DNA from: Shinella lacus
GTDB taxonomy: Bacteria > Pseudomonadota > Alphaproteobacteria > Rhizobiales > Rhizobiaceae
Assembly: GCF_010994755.1 (NCBI RefSeq)
Contig: NZ_WHSB02000014.1
Span: forward strand, 1 to 64,000
Reading direction: 5' to 3'
DNA: 64,000 bases
Below the pieces are notes generated by a model. The model did no database searches, was not told the DNA's origin, and saw only the letters and a list, made by a program, of their open reading frames with translations. Made by a program: the position numbers and the translations under genes. Below, piece after piece: positions 1 to 9,298 of this stretch (the stretch's first letter is position 1; each line of letters opens with the position of its first letter).

Positions 1-117
1 CTTGCCCTTCCCGGCGAGGATGGGCTTTCCGGTTTCGTGGCGGAACTGGGCAAGTTGCGCGTATGGGGCCGAGAGCCATCCGTGAAGCTCGGCAAGGCAT
101 CGCAGCCCGCCAAATAA
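1..117 (+). CDS. Possible 3' end of an unidentified gene, cut by window edge
   Basis: An open frame enters from the left edge and stops with TAA at 115-117, giving 38 codons. I do not recognise the protein, which ends SVKLGKASQPAK. No domain is visible in so short a piece. The DNA that follows is decayed, so this may be a genuine gene end or a chance open frame. Confidence 0.25.
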   Translation, partial: LALPGEDGLSGFVAELGKLRVWGREPSVKLGKASQPAK

Positions 118-262
118 AGCTCGGCAAAGGGACGCGCCGCCCTATTAGGAAGGCGCGTCCTGCTGGCCGAGTCGCTTTGGCGTCGTCCTCCACATGCTTA
201 GGGACGGAGCCGAGGATATCGCTCAAAGAAAGCCCTCAGGAGCAAAATCGATTCCCCCACGG

Positions 263-528
263 GCCCTCCCTATCCTGCTGGTCCCGCTGAGCGGCTGCAC
301 TCGCGTGCAGTCGCGCTCGACCCGGCTGAAGAGGAGGCCGCGGCGGTTTTTCAGCTCTTTCTTGTCATGGTGGTGAGTGGCGCGCTGAGCTGGGTCGCGG
401 TGCTCGGCCGCTTCTTCCATGCCGGGCGGCGGCGCGAAACGCCGTTGTCGGCGGAGAAGGCCGGGCGGCTGATCGCCTTGGGCGGGGTCGCCTTTCCCGT
501 CGTCGTGCTTCTGGCGCTGCTTGCCTAA
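263..528 (+). pseudogene. Cytochrome c oxidase subunit II N-terminal remnant, frameshifted and truncated
   Basis: Two frames together resemble the start of a CoxB/CtaC-type subunit II. The first frame gives a hydrophobic stretch ending in a lipobox-like LSGC and then TRVQS, up to about 311. The next frame continues LDPAEEEAAAVFQLF, then a membrane helix, a basic loop (HAGRRRE) and a second hydrophobic stretch (GGVAFPVVVLLALLA) before TAA at 526-528. Restoring one missing base near 311-314 joins both frames as TRVQS-ALDPAEEE, the usual order in this family. The copper-binding CuA domain is absent, so this is a dead fragment. The identity is inferred from the two-helix pattern and the lipobox context; I could not run a search. 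Confidence 0.55.
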
Positions 529-883
529 ATTGGAGCGGATGATCATCGACCGTCAATGTAGCCGCGTGGAGGAGAAATTCATTCGATTGGCCCTACATTG
601 GCTAGCCACGCCAACCGAACAACGGACTTCGCCCAGAGTTTTACGACGCGCGAAAGCGCGCCTTAACCCGGACTTTCCATCGTCTGAGCCCGCTTCGCGC
701 ACCAACGCGCTGCCTGCGATGAACGCGGTCGTCTAGCGAAGATCAATGCCAATAGTAAGCGACCCTCCGGAACGGACCGCACCAGAAATGATAATGGCCA
801 CGGCGTTCGAACCGCTTCCGACAAAGTCAACGCCTATTCCCTAAGTCGATTTAAAGACACTCGCCTTCCTTCACGCGATGCGG
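529..883. other. Stretch without a recognisable gene
   Basis: About 350 bases with only short, unconvincing open frames on both strands. No ribosome binding site precedes a credible start and no terminator or repeat was found. It is probably decayed sequence continuous with the subunit II remnant. Confidence 0.4.
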
Positions 884-1135
884 TCAGCAGCGATCAACAT
901 AGCGGCGGCCATACTGGTCACGGTAATAGCAACGGCCTGGTTGGCCCGCAACATTGCCGATAAGGGCCCCTGCGACACCGCCAACTGCCGCGCCGACCGC
1001 GGCCCCGCGCACGTTCCCCGTCGCAACGCCGCCAATGACAGCGCCCGTGGCAGCGCCCACACCCGCCCCCTGCTCGGTAGCGGTGCAAGCGGCCAAGGAA
1101 AGTGCGACGCAGCTCAAGACGATAATTTTCTTCAT
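884..1135 (-). CDS. Small glycine-zipper lipoprotein
   Basis: 83 residues. It begins MKKIIVLSCVALSLAAC, a lipoprotein signal peptide with a lipobox (LAAC), so the mature protein should be lipid-anchored at the cell envelope. The centre is a glycine-zipper region made of repeats such as GAATGAVIGG and GAAVGAAVGG, and the tail carries CYYRDQYGRRYVDRC. Rhizobia encode many such small zipper proteins, often stress-induced; their molecular role is not settled. A GGAAC-N18-TT promoter-like element lies about 30 bases upstream on the same strand (1164-1188), which suggests general stress control. The gene stands alone between two long empty stretches. Confidence 0.85.
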   Translation of the reverse strand: MKKIIVLSCVALSLAACTATEQGAGVGAATGAVIGGVATGNVRGAAVGAAVGGVAGALIGNVAGQPGRCYYRDQYGRRYVDRC

Positions 1136-1163
1136 TGTGACCTCCCGTTTTCAACCCTCTCTT

Positions 1164-1188
1164 AATCCGGTCGTTGCTTCTAAGTTCC
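1164..1188 (-). promoter_or_regulatory. EcfG/RpoE2-type promoter for the glycine-zipper lipoprotein
   Basis: Read on the minus strand, GGAAC (1188-1184) is followed by 18 bases and TT (1165-1164). This matches the alphaproteobacterial general stress sigma factor element. The expected transcription start is about 20 bases before the ATG at 1135. Confidence 0.6.
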
Positions 1189-1702
1189 GCCGAAATTTTG
1201 CCTTTCCGACAGAAGGTTGGGCGCAGCCGTCAGCCCTACAGCGAAAATCTTGAAAACTGGCATGTTTGAAGATGACGAGTTGGCGGCGCCCCGCTTCCTG
1301 CGTCGACACGATCTCGGGCCACTTGATGTGGTTCGAGGTCGAACACCGGAGGAATCTCAGGTTTTTTGTTGCGCCATAGCTGGACCCCTGCAAAAGGCAA
1401 TTTGCTATAACGACGCGCGCGGTCCTTGCGTTACTATCTCAACCTTCGATTGTCGATGGCGTCGGGATACCTGAAAGTCCCGCTCAATGACCTGCCTAAG
1501 AAGTTGCCGTTTTTCTTCAAACCCTATGAAATTAGCCGCGTCATAAACCATATCCGAGGGCATCTGACGCAAGACGCTGGTACTGATTGCGTCGGTTCGA
1601 CCTTTACGCCATAAAAATACGATTAATAAGCCGCCTCCAAGTGTGCAGCCGTCTCTTTCCTTGCATGCTTGCCCTGAGGCTTTCTGAGATATTGGATTAT
1701 CC
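1189..1702. other. Intergenic stretch upstream of the chemosensory operon
   Basis: About 510 bases with no convincing gene on either strand. It should contain the promoter of the operon starting at 1703, but I see no clear sigma-70, sigma-54 or GGAAC-type element. The composition is less GC-rich near 1500-1640. Confidence 0.4.
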
Positions 1703-3637
1703 ATGGCACTGGTGAAGACATCTCAACTGGCCGCGAAGGCTACGTCGGCCAAAACCAGTCAGGTCGAGCCCCTGGCTCTCAATGACGGTAAGGCCGCCAC
1801 CACCCGCCGATCGCTGGACCGCACTCGCCTCCGCCGACAGAAGGCGGCAGAGCGTATCGGCGCAGCGACAGAGGAACTCGCGACCGGGGTAGCCGAGGCC
1901 GCATCGGCAGCTGAAGAACTTCGGCGCGCACTGGAGCAGATCGCAAGCGGGGCGGAAGAGGCGGCAGGCGCAGCCCATGAATCCTTCTCCGCAACGACCC
2001 ACCTCTCCGAACGGTTTTCCGAAGCCCGCTCCGAAGCCGAAACCTCGCGAGGTCGCACCGACAGGCTTCAAACGTCAGTCTTCGAATCCGCCGCGCAGAT
2101 CGAGTCGTCGATCTCGGCGATCGAAGCAAATGCCACCCGGCAGACCGCATCTGTCGCGACTATCGCCAAGCTTCAATCCCAGGCGGAAAACATTGGTACG
2201 ACGACTGCGGCGGTCGCCGACATCTCGGATCGAACGAACCTGCTCGCTCTCAATGCGGCTATCGAGGCGGCCCGCGCTGGTGAGAATGGTCGGGGCTTTG
2301 CCGTCGTCGCGGACGAGGTGCGCGCGCTTGCCGAAATTGCCGAACGCAGTTCGCGCGACGTCAGCCAGCATGCGGCAACGATCGTCGGCGGTGTTACTCG
2401 GATTGCTGCACGAATTGCCGCCGCAGCGGAGAAGGCTCAGGCCCAGACGAAGGCTGGACGGATGGTCTCCGAGGAGCTTCATGGCGTTCGCGCTGGTCTG
2501 ACGAACCTCTCGGCGAACAGCCAGTCCATCCTGATCGCGGCGATTGAGGCCGAAGTCGCCACACGCGAGGCGCAGAAAGGTGCCGAAACCGTCGCTGCCG
2601 CCGCCGAGCAGCAGTCGGCCGCGGCAGCGCAGTCACAAAGGGCGGTCGTTCAGCAAAGTTCCGCGCTTGAAGAGAGCCAACAGACCGCACAGGCACTTGC
2701 TATCCTTGCCGATGAACTTATGAACGAGACCAGCCGGGGTTCCAGAGCGGAAGAACTGAGTTCGGCGGCGGAAGAGCTGTCTGCAACGGTGCAGGAGCTG
2801 TCGGGCGCGGCCGGTGAAATCCTCATCGCGATCGAGCAGATCAGCCGTGGCGCCGAGGCTCAGGCCGCCGCGACACAGCAAGCCAATGCCGCGATGACAC
2901 AGATTGAGAAAAGCGCCTCGCATGCCCAGGAAAACGCGAGGCAGGCGAGCGCGCGGGCGGAAGAAATTAGGTTGCTGATTGGCAATAACAAAGCCGGCCT
3001 CAATGAAATTGCGGCCGGTATACTCGACGCGCTTGCGGATACACGCGATGCACTGGTCGACTTGACGTCACTGAGCGAGGTCGGTTTCCAGATCGAGCGC
3101 ACGGTAGATCGGATCGTTCTCGTCGCGGTGCAGACGAGCATGCTTGCCGTTAGCGGCTCGGTGGAAGCGGCACGGGCTGGCGACGCGGGACGGGGCTTCG
3201 CGATTGTCTCGACGGACATCCGCAGACTTGCACAGGACGCGGCGGAAAACATCGATGGCGTCAAGGACATCGTGCGTCTGCTCCAGAAACAGATCGCGGT
3301 CGTTCAACGCGAACTTGAAGCAATCGTTACGGCTTGCGAGGCGGAAATTGCCAAGAGCAATCTCATCCTGGAACGCCTTGTCGCCGCCGAAGCCGATGTA
3401 GAAATGCTGGCGCGGGGCAACGCTTTGATCCTCGAGGCCACGCAGTCTATCCTTGTCGCTGCCAAACAGGTGCAAGCGGGAACGCAGCAGATTGCTTTGG
3501 TTGCGCAGGAGGCCAGTGCCGCTTCGCAACAGGCTGCAACGGCAGCACGCGAGCAATCGCGCGGCTCGGAAGATCTTGCGGCTGCCGTCGAGGAAATCGC
3601 ATCCCTGGCAGATGAACTGCAGATTTCCGGAAGCTGA
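1703..3637 (+). CDS. Soluble methyl-accepting chemotaxis protein with two signalling tips
   Basis: 644 residues, almost all predicted alpha-helical coiled coil rich in Ala, Glu and Gln. There is no membrane segment and no PAS, Cache or globin sensor domain, so it should be cytoplasmic. A classic hairpin tip that binds CheA/CheW lies near residues 173-210 ([17 protein letters not shown], then [15 protein letters not shown]). A second, more diverged tip lies near 470-510 ([20 protein letters not shown]). The GRGFA motifs are exactly 300 residues apart, which suggests an internal duplication of the signalling module. It is the first gene of the operon and ends five bases before the CheW gene. 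The input could come through a partner protein, such as the PAS kinase at the operon's end, because no sensor domain is visible here. Confidence 0.9.
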   Translation: MALVKTSQLAAKATSAKTSQVEPLALNDGKAATTRRSLDRTRLRRQKAAERIGAATEELATGVAEAASAAEELRRALEQIASGAEEAAGAAHESFSATTHLSERFSEARSEAETSRGRTDRLQTSVFESAAQIESSISAIEANATRQTASVATIAKLQSQAENIGTTTAAVADISDRTNLLALNAAIEAARAGENGRGFAVVADEVRALAEIAERSSRDVSQHAATIVGGVTRIAARIAAAAEKAQAQTKAGRMVSEELHGVRAGLTNLSANSQSILIAAIEAEVATREAQKGAETVAAAAEQQSAAAAQSQRAVVQQSSALEESQQTAQALAILADELMNETSRGSRAEELSSAAEELSATVQELSGAAGEILIAIEQISRGAEAQAAATQQANAAMTQIEKSASHAQENARQASARAEEIRLLIGNNKAGLNEIAAGILDALADTRDALVDLTSLSEVGFQIERTVDRIVLVAVQTSMLAVSGSVEAARAGDAGRGFAIVSTDIRRLAQDAAENIDGVKDIVRLLQKQIAVVQRELEAIVTACEAEIAKSNLILERLVAAEADVEMLARGNALILEATQSILVAAKQVQAGTQQIALVAQEASAASQQAATAAREQSRGSEDLAAAVEEIASLADELQISGS

Positions 3638-3641
3638 AATC

Positions 3642-5060
3642 ATGACAGCATTCTCTTCCTCGGCCGGACTAGACGATCGGCGCTTGGTCTTCCAGGTCGG
3701 AGACAAGCGCCATGAGATCGACGCGCGGCGGGTGTTCGAGGTGGTCAGGGTGCCTGCCATTACCCGGGTGCCGCATGGCCCGGACGCGCTGGCCGGCATT
3801 GCCAACCTGCGCGGCCGCCCCGTACCGGTGCTCTCGATGCGCAGGATCTTGGATTGCGGCCCGGACGCGCGCCAAAATGATGGTAGGATCATCGTCTACG
3901 ATCACGGCGGAGCGGTCGGCCTGCTTGTCGACGATGTCCTTCGCGTTTCCGCCGACCACGCCTCAGCGCCCTTGCAGGGACTGGGGGATTTGCTCGACGC
4001 GTCGTTCAAGGTCGCCCGACGAAAGCCGGTCGACAGAAGCACGCTTGCCACGGCTGAGACCGAAGACAGGTCGACCGAGACGCTTACCGTCTTGCTATCG
4101 TTTCGCGTGGCCGGTCAGCTTTACGGCCTGCCGCTCACGGACATTCGCGAGGTCGGTTTGCTTGCAGGGGAAGTTGCAGCGATCCCCAATGCGGCGAGTG
4201 CGTTGATCGGACTTTTTCAGCTGCGTCACGGCGTTCTACCACTGGTGTCTCTCGCCGCACTCCTTGGAATCGGGCGTACCGGGGAAGAGGGCTGCTACAT
4301 GATCATCGTCGAGCATGAAGGCGACCGCATCGGGCTTGTCGTCGACGAGGTCGATGTCATTCGACGGCTGCCGGAACAGGCGATCGATGTCGTGCCGGCG
4401 GTGCTGCAGCGCGGACGCGGAAACGGACAGATCGCCGCCATCGGCCGGGTTGTGGAGGAAAGATTGCTTATATCCATTCTGTCCCCCGATAAGCTCTTCG
4501 GCCACCATGCCGTCACGCAGGCGATCGAACAAAACACAGGAGCAGAATCCGTGGAGGCGAGGCCGGGCACGCAGGATGCGATCGAGCAGTTGCTGATCTT
4601 CCAGCTCGGCGATGAAGTTTATGGTCTGCCGATTGTGGCGGTGGATGAAGTGATCCGGGTTCCGAGCGAAATCACGCGCATGCCCGGGGCGCCGGATTTC
4701 GTGATGGGCGTCATCAACCTGCGCGGCAAGGCCATCCCGCTGATCGACCAGCGCACCCGCTTCGCAACGTCCGCAGCAGCTGAGACGGTCAAGGCGCGCG
4801 CGATCATTCTGACGCTCGGACCCCTCCAGGCGGGCTTCGTCGTCGATGGCGTTTCAGAAGTGAAAGCCGTTTCATCGACCGCCCTGTCCGCAGCACCGGA
4901 ATTCTCCTCCGATCAAACGGATGTCTTCGATCGCATCGCACATATCGAATCCGATGGTCGCATGATCCTTCTGATCGATCCGCAAGCGCTCCTGACCCGG
5001 GCGGAGCGGGATATCGTTGCCGCGATCACGGATGGCAACACTCTGGCAGGCGGTCCGTGA
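3642..5060 (+). CDS. cheW: Triple-domain CheW coupling protein
   Basis: 472 residues made of three CheW-like domains in tandem, roughly residues 10-145, 155-290 and 310-460. Each has the typical pattern of a strand with YGLPL/YGLPI or equivalent, a GVINLRG/GIANLRG loop, and a late segment such as GLVVDEV. CheW scaffolds link receptors to CheA; ordinary CheW has one domain of about 160 residues. The ATG at 3642 was chosen because it follows the receptor stop closely and starts just before the first domain. The end overlaps the cheB start by three bases. Three domains may suit the receptor's two tips, or allow denser array packing; that is inference. Confidence 0.9.
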   Translation: MTAFSSSAGLDDRRLVFQVGDKRHEIDARRVFEVVRVPAITRVPHGPDALAGIANLRGRPVPVLSMRRILDCGPDARQNDGRIIVYDHGGAVGLLVDDVLRVSADHASAPLQGLGDLLDASFKVARRKPVDRSTLATAETEDRSTETLTVLLSFRVAGQLYGLPLTDIREVGLLAGEVAAIPNAASALIGLFQLRHGVLPLVSLAALLGIGRTGEEGCYMIIVEHEGDRIGLVVDEVDVIRRLPEQAIDVVPAVLQRGRGNGQIAAIGRVVEERLLISILSPDKLFGHHAVTQAIEQNTGAESVEARPGTQDAIEQLLIFQLGDEVYGLPIVAVDEVIRVPSEITRMPGAPDFVMGVINLRGKAIPLIDQRTRFATSAAAETVKARAIILTLGPLQAGFVVDGVSEVKAVSSTALSAAPEFSSDQTDVFDRIAHIESDGRMILLIDPQALLTRAERDIVAAITDGNTLAGGP

Positions 5061-6139
5061 TCCGTCTCTTGATCGTCGAGGATTCCGCCCTGATGCGGAA
5101 ACTGTTGGGCCAGATCTTCCGGGCAGAAGGGGATTTCGAGATCGAATTCGCCCGCGATGGCGTCCAAGCCCTCGATATCCTCCCGCGCTTCCGACCCGAC
5201 GTCGTCACGCTCGATATCCATATGCCCTTGATGGACGGCCTGACCTGTCTCAATCGCATCATGCTCGAGCACCCCTGCCCCGTGGTCATGGTGTCTTCGC
5301 TGACAGCGGAGGGCGCCGAGGAGACCCTTACGGCCCTGGAGATCGGCGCCGTGGATTTCATCGCCAAGCCGACCGGCGCGATTTCACTCGAGATCGACGC
5401 GCTGACACCCCGGCTTGTCGAGAAGGTTCGCACCGCCGCAACCGTTCGCATTCGCCGCAGCTTGCGGCTGGCCGAGCGCGTGCGTCTCGGACGAAAGGCC
5501 GCAAGTTGGCAGTCCGCCATCGTGCGTCTTCCCAGCGCGGAACGCATCGACCCTACGCGGCCCGCCAAACGGGGTCTCGTGCTGATCGGCGCATCGACCG
5601 GTGGACCACCTGCGTTGGACGCGGTACTGGCCCACTTGCCAGAGGACTTTGGGTGGCCCATCCTTGTGGCGCAGCACATGCCAGGGTCCTTCACCGGTGC
5701 CCTTGCCCGACGCCTGGACAAGTTGTGCGCGATGAAGGTCAGGGAGGTGACCGAGCAGACACGCATCGAGCCCGCGAACATCTACATTGCAAAAGGTGAC
5801 GCCGATATGCTCGTGTCTTGCCGAGGGGGGTTTCTCGTCGCAGTGCCGGCCCCGAGCGATCCCAACTACCGATGGCATCCGAGCGTTGATCGGATGGTTC
5901 TGTCGGCGATGAAGCACGTCCCGCCGGGCGATCTCGTTGGCGTCCTGATGACCGGCATGGGCAACGACGGTGCGACCGCGATGACGGCCTTGCGGATGGC
6001 CGGCGGCTATACAATCGCCGAGGCCGAAGAAACTGCTGTCGTTTGGGGCATGCCGGGCGAACTGGTGCGGCTCGACGGCGCGAGCGAGGTCAAACGTGTC
6101 GATGAGATCGGCGCCTCCCTTGCGGATCGGGTTTGCTGA
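5057..6139 (+). CDS. cheB: Chemotaxis response regulator / protein-glutamate methylesterase CheB
   Basis: 360 residues. An N-terminal receiver domain (LLIVEDSALM, phospho-acceptor Asp53 in TLDIHMP, conserved Lys in AKPTG) is joined to a C-terminal methylesterase. The catalytic triad is visible: Ser180 in GASTGGP, His207 in AQHMPG and Asp304 in GMGNDG. CheB removes methyl groups from, or deamidates, receptor glutamate/glutamine side chains in the cytoplasm and gives adaptation after phosphorylation by CheA. The start is GTG at 5057, which overlaps the upstream TGA and implies translational coupling. Its stop overlaps the cheR start as TGATG. Confidence 0.95.
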   Translation: MIRLLIVEDSALMRKLLGQIFRAEGDFEIEFARDGVQALDILPRFRPDVVTLDIHMPLMDGLTCLNRIMLEHPCPVVMVSSLTAEGAEETLTALEIGAVDFIAKPTGAISLEIDALTPRLVEKVRTAATVRIRRSLRLAERVRLGRKAASWQSAIVRLPSAERIDPTRPAKRGLVLIGASTGGPPALDAVLAHLPEDFGWPILVAQHMPGSFTGALARRLDKLCAMKVREVTEQTRIEPANIYIAKGDADMLVSCRGGFLVAVPAPSDPNYRWHPSVDRMVLSAMKHVPPGDLVGVLMTGMGNDGATAMTALRMAGGYTIAEAEETAVVWGMPGELVRLDGASEVKRVDEIGASLADRVC

Positions 6140-7014
6140 TGGCACCTCCTCCGCTCGTGCCGGCTGAACACCCGTCGAGGCTCTCAGCGGCGGACCTCGA
6201 GGAAATCTGCGCCATAATCTATAAACGGAGCGGAATGGTCTTCGGGGAGACGAAGCGCTACTATATCGAGCGCCGCGTCACCGACCTGATCCATCAGCGC
6301 AAGGCACAAACGGTGAGGAACTATATCTCGCTCCTGCGCAGCGACATGCGCGAATCAGAAATTCTGATCAACAGCTTCACGGTAAATGAGACCTATTTCT
6401 ACCGTGAGCAGCACCAGCTGGCCTGCCTGAGCAATTCCATCTTGCCGGACATCATCCGCTCGAAAGGTCCGGGTGATCGTATCCGAATCTGGTCCATGCC
6501 TTGTTCGAGCGGCGAGGAGCCCTATTCAATCGCACTGTGGCTGCTTGAGAATTGGCGGCTGGTGGACGCTTACAATATCGAGATCGTCGGATCGGATATC
6601 GATACCGCCATCTTGCAGCAGGCGATTGAAGGATACTTCGGCCACCGATCCCTCTCACGCCTTCCGGCGGATATCCTCGAGCGATATTTCGAACCGGAAG
6701 AGGACCAGCAGCGGCGACTGATCAGCGACCTCCGCGAATCCGTCATCTTTGCCAAGGGCAATATCATCGACCGGCAAAGCCTCGCAGCGCTTGGTCTTTT
6801 CGACGTGATATTCTGCCGAAACCTCTTGATCTATTTCGACGAGGCCGCTCGCGAGACGGCCGCCCGCAACCTGCATGGGTTGCTCAATCCCGGTGGCTAT
6901 ATCTGCCTTGGCCACACGGAGTCCATGTCGCGCATTTCGGAAACCTTTGAACCGGTGCGCTTCCAGGATGCCATTGTTTACCGAGAGACGGGGACGGGTG
7001 AATGGATGAGTTGA
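6139..7014 (+). CDS. cheR: Chemotaxis protein methyltransferase CheR
   Basis: 291 residues from ATG 6139. It has the small N-terminal helical domain and the SAM-dependent methyltransferase core of the family. Visible motifs are NETYFYRE, the SAM-binding IWSMPCSSGEEPYSIAL (the family usually has AACS/AGCS here) and FCRNLLIYFD. It transfers methyl groups from S-adenosylmethionine to receptor glutamates, opposing CheB. There is no C-terminal TPR or pentapeptide-binding extension. The start overlaps the cheB stop (TGATG) and the end overlaps cheA by 13 bases, so this is a coupled operon. Confidence 0.95.
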   Translation: MAPPPLVPAEHPSRLSAADLEEICAIIYKRSGMVFGETKRYYIERRVTDLIHQRKAQTVRNYISLLRSDMRESEILINSFTVNETYFYREQHQLACLSNSILPDIIRSKGPGDRIRIWSMPCSSGEEPYSIALWLLENWRLVDAYNIEIVGSDIDTAILQQAIEGYFGHRSLSRLPADILERYFEPEEDQQRRLISDLRESVIFAKGNIIDRQSLAALGLFDVIFCRNLLIYFDEAARETAARNLHGLLNPGGYICLGHTESMSRISETFEPVRFQDAIVYRETGTGEWMS

Positions 7015-8954
7015 TCGCCCAATTCGCCATCGAGGCGCGCGAGCTCGTTCAACAAGCATCGGACGATCTGCTGGCGCTTGAAGGGAATCCGACGGGTCGT
7101 GACAGGCTGGAAGGCGCGTTCCGGGCGATCCATACGCTAAAGGGCTCTGCCGCTCTTTTCGAGTTCGGCCCGATGCTGCGCGTTTTGCATCGGGCTGAAG
7201 ACCTCCTGTCCCAGGCCCGCGCCGGAAAAATACTTATAAACGCCAATCTCCTCGAGCCTCTTCTAGCGGTGATTGCATGGATTGACGACAGCATTGACGG
7301 CATCGCCCAGGCGGGGCTCCTGCCGGATGCGCAGGAGAGGCAGGCGCCCCGTCTGCTCGGGCTTCTATCGGTGGAAACGGCAGATCATGACGCCGACGCC
7401 GTAGGAGACGCTCGGACATCCATTCCCGATTGGGCCACGTCCCTGTATCAGCGCTTCGCATCGTCGGGTAATGACGAGACCGTCGTTGCCATACGTTACG
7501 AACCGCACGCTGAATGCTTCTTTAGCGGCGACGATCCAATAGCGACGATGGCACGACTGCCCGCGATCCGGCATCTCTCGGTTTCCCTCAAGGAGCCTGC
7601 TCCCTCGCCCGGCGCCTACGATCCCTTCCGCTCCAATCTGCTGATCGAAGCCATCTCGGCCGGTTCGCTTGCCGAGGTCGTTGCCGTCTTCCGCCTCATC
7701 CCCGACCAGGTGAAACTGGAGCCTATCTCCGGGCCGGCCGGCGGAGCCGGGCCGACAGCCGTTTCGGATAACACATCCGTGCGGCCGAGTTCGATCATGC
7801 GCGTCGACTCAGCACGGATCGACAGACTGATCGAAATTGCCGGCGAACTAATCACCGCCAAGAACAGGCTCGCTCCTCTCGTGGACGATGCCCGCAACCA
7901 CGGCAACGGCCCCCTTGCGAGGCAGATCGCGGCGAGCCACACTGACATCGAGCGTCTCGTCGCCTCGCTCTATAGCGCAGTGACACAGGCGCGCATGATC
8001 CCGCTCGAACACACGTTCCGCCGGTTTCCCCGCCTTGTCCGCGAAACAGCGTTGAAGCTTGGAAAGACGATCGACCTGGTCATTGAAGGCGAAACCGTCG
8101 AAGCCGACCGCGAAATAGTCGAGAGTTTGTTCGAGCCGCTGCTGCATCTCATCCGAAACGGCCTCGATCATGGCATCGAGGCGGAGGCAGACCGCGTCCA
8201 GCAGTCCAAGCCGGCGAGAGGCCACTTGGTCTTGCGCGCGCGCCAACGCGGCGACCAAATCGAAATCGAGGTCGCGGACGATGGCTGCGGCATGGATCCA
8301 CAACGAGCAAAGGCAACGGCCATCGCCCGAGGCCTAGTGAGCGAAAGCCAGGCGGCAACGCTCTCGGAACGGGAGATCCTACAGCTCGCCTTTGCCCCCG
8401 GCTTCTCCACAGCCGCCGCGGTGACGGACCTGTCGGGACGCGGCGTGGGCCTCGATGTCGTACAGCGCTCAATTCAAAGCCTGGGCGGCACAGTCGACCT
8501 GCGGAGCACAGTCGGATCCGGCACCACGTTCACCCTCAGGCTGCCGATCAGCTTTTCGATGACGCGGTTGATGGTCGTCGAGGTTGGCGATGAAAGGTAT
8601 GGCGTCCCGATCGCCGACGTCATCGAAACACAAAAGTTGCCGATGCACGCCATCCAGCCGGTCAAGGCCGGGCGTGCCTTCATGCTGCGCAATCGCACCA
8701 TCCCCCTGCTCATACTGTCGGACCTCCTGCATTTGCCTCTGCCAGACGCCACCCCCGGCGACCTCAAAGTCCTTATCGTGAAGGTGGGACCCGATTTGAT
8801 AGGCATCGGCGTCGATGCAATCGCCGAGCGGGCAGAAACGTTGACGCGGCCTTTGACGGGCCTTCTCAAAGGTGTTTCCGGCATCGCGGGCACGACACTG
8901 CTGGGGGATGGAAAGGTTTTGCTGGTGTTGAACCTTGAGGAACTCATCCAATGA
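7002..8954 (+). CDS. cheA: Chemotaxis histidine kinase CheA
   Basis: 650 residues. The HPt (P1) domain carries the phospho-accepting His44 in RAIHTLKGSAALF. A linker region without a clear CheY-binding P2 consensus follows, then the P3 dimerisation helices (RVDSARIDRLIEIAGELI), the P4 ATPase with N box HLIRNGLDHGIE, G1 box VADDGCGMD and G2 box LSGRGVGLDVV, and a C-terminal CheW-like P5 domain from about 520. It phosphorylates CheY and CheB when signalled by the receptor-CheW complex. It starts inside the end of cheR and overlaps the next gene as ATGA. It is somewhat shorter than classical CheA, consistent with a reduced P2. Confidence 0.95.
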   Translation: MDELIAQFAIEARELVQQASDDLLALEGNPTGRDRLEGAFRAIHTLKGSAALFEFGPMLRVLHRAEDLLSQARAGKILINANLLEPLLAVIAWIDDSIDGIAQAGLLPDAQERQAPRLLGLLSVETADHDADAVGDARTSIPDWATSLYQRFASSGNDETVVAIRYEPHAECFFSGDDPIATMARLPAIRHLSVSLKEPAPSPGAYDPFRSNLLIEAISAGSLAEVVAVFRLIPDQVKLEPISGPAGGAGPTAVSDNTSVRPSSIMRVDSARIDRLIEIAGELITAKNRLAPLVDDARNHGNGPLARQIAASHTDIERLVASLYSAVTQARMIPLEHTFRRFPRLVRETALKLGKTIDLVIEGETVEADREIVESLFEPLLHLIRNGLDHGIEAEADRVQQSKPARGHLVLRARQRGDQIEIEVADDGCGMDPQRAKATAIARGLVSESQAATLSEREILQLAFAPGFSTAAAVTDLSGRGVGLDVVQRSIQSLGGTVDLRSTVGSGTTFTLRLPISFSMTRLMVVEVGDERYGVPIADVIETQKLPMHAIQPVKAGRAFMLRNRTIPLLILSDLLHLPLPDATPGDLKVLIVKVGPDLIGIGVDAIAERAETLTRPLTGLLKGVSGIAGTTLLGDGKVLLVLNLEELIQ

Positions 8955-9208
8955 CAGTCACATTGCAGGACGATGCAATCACATTGACGGGAGCGTGCGG
9001 CGTCGAAGAGGTCGAAAACCTCGTCGGATATCTTGAGCGTCGACAGGACCTGCCTGTGGATCTCGCCGGGGCCACGAGCATCCATACGGCTCTCTGGCAG
9101 GCCCTTATGGTGTTCAAACCGGTCGTAACTGGCACACCTGCGTCATCCTTTACATCTGGTCAGGTGCTGCCGGCGTTTCGCGCCTATCTTGAAGAAAGCC
9201 AAGAATAG
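8951..9208 (+). CDS. Small STAS-like protein of the chemosensory operon
   Basis: 85 residues beginning MTVTLQDDAITLTGACGVEE. The pattern of strand, helix, LAGATSIHTALWQAL and a final helix resembles a short STAS (anti-sigma-factor-antagonist) fold, which in other systems binds kinases or anti-sigma factors. The usual phospho-accepting Ser/Thr segment is replaced by TSIHTALWQ, where a Thr or Ser could still serve. The start overlaps the cheA stop (ATGA), so the two are translationally coupled. The function here is not known; a partner or adaptor of CheA is a plausible inference. Confidence 0.7.
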   Translation: MTVTLQDDAITLTGACGVEEVENLVGYLERRQDLPVDLAGATSIHTALWQALMVFKPVVTGTPASSFTSGQVLPAFRAYLEESQE

Positions 9209-9298
9209 CGGACGTAAATCTTGCGAACGTTTGGTCATGCAAATATGTGTAGTTCAGGCTCGTAGCCGGCAGACTACGACGACTATTTGGAGTGCGAA

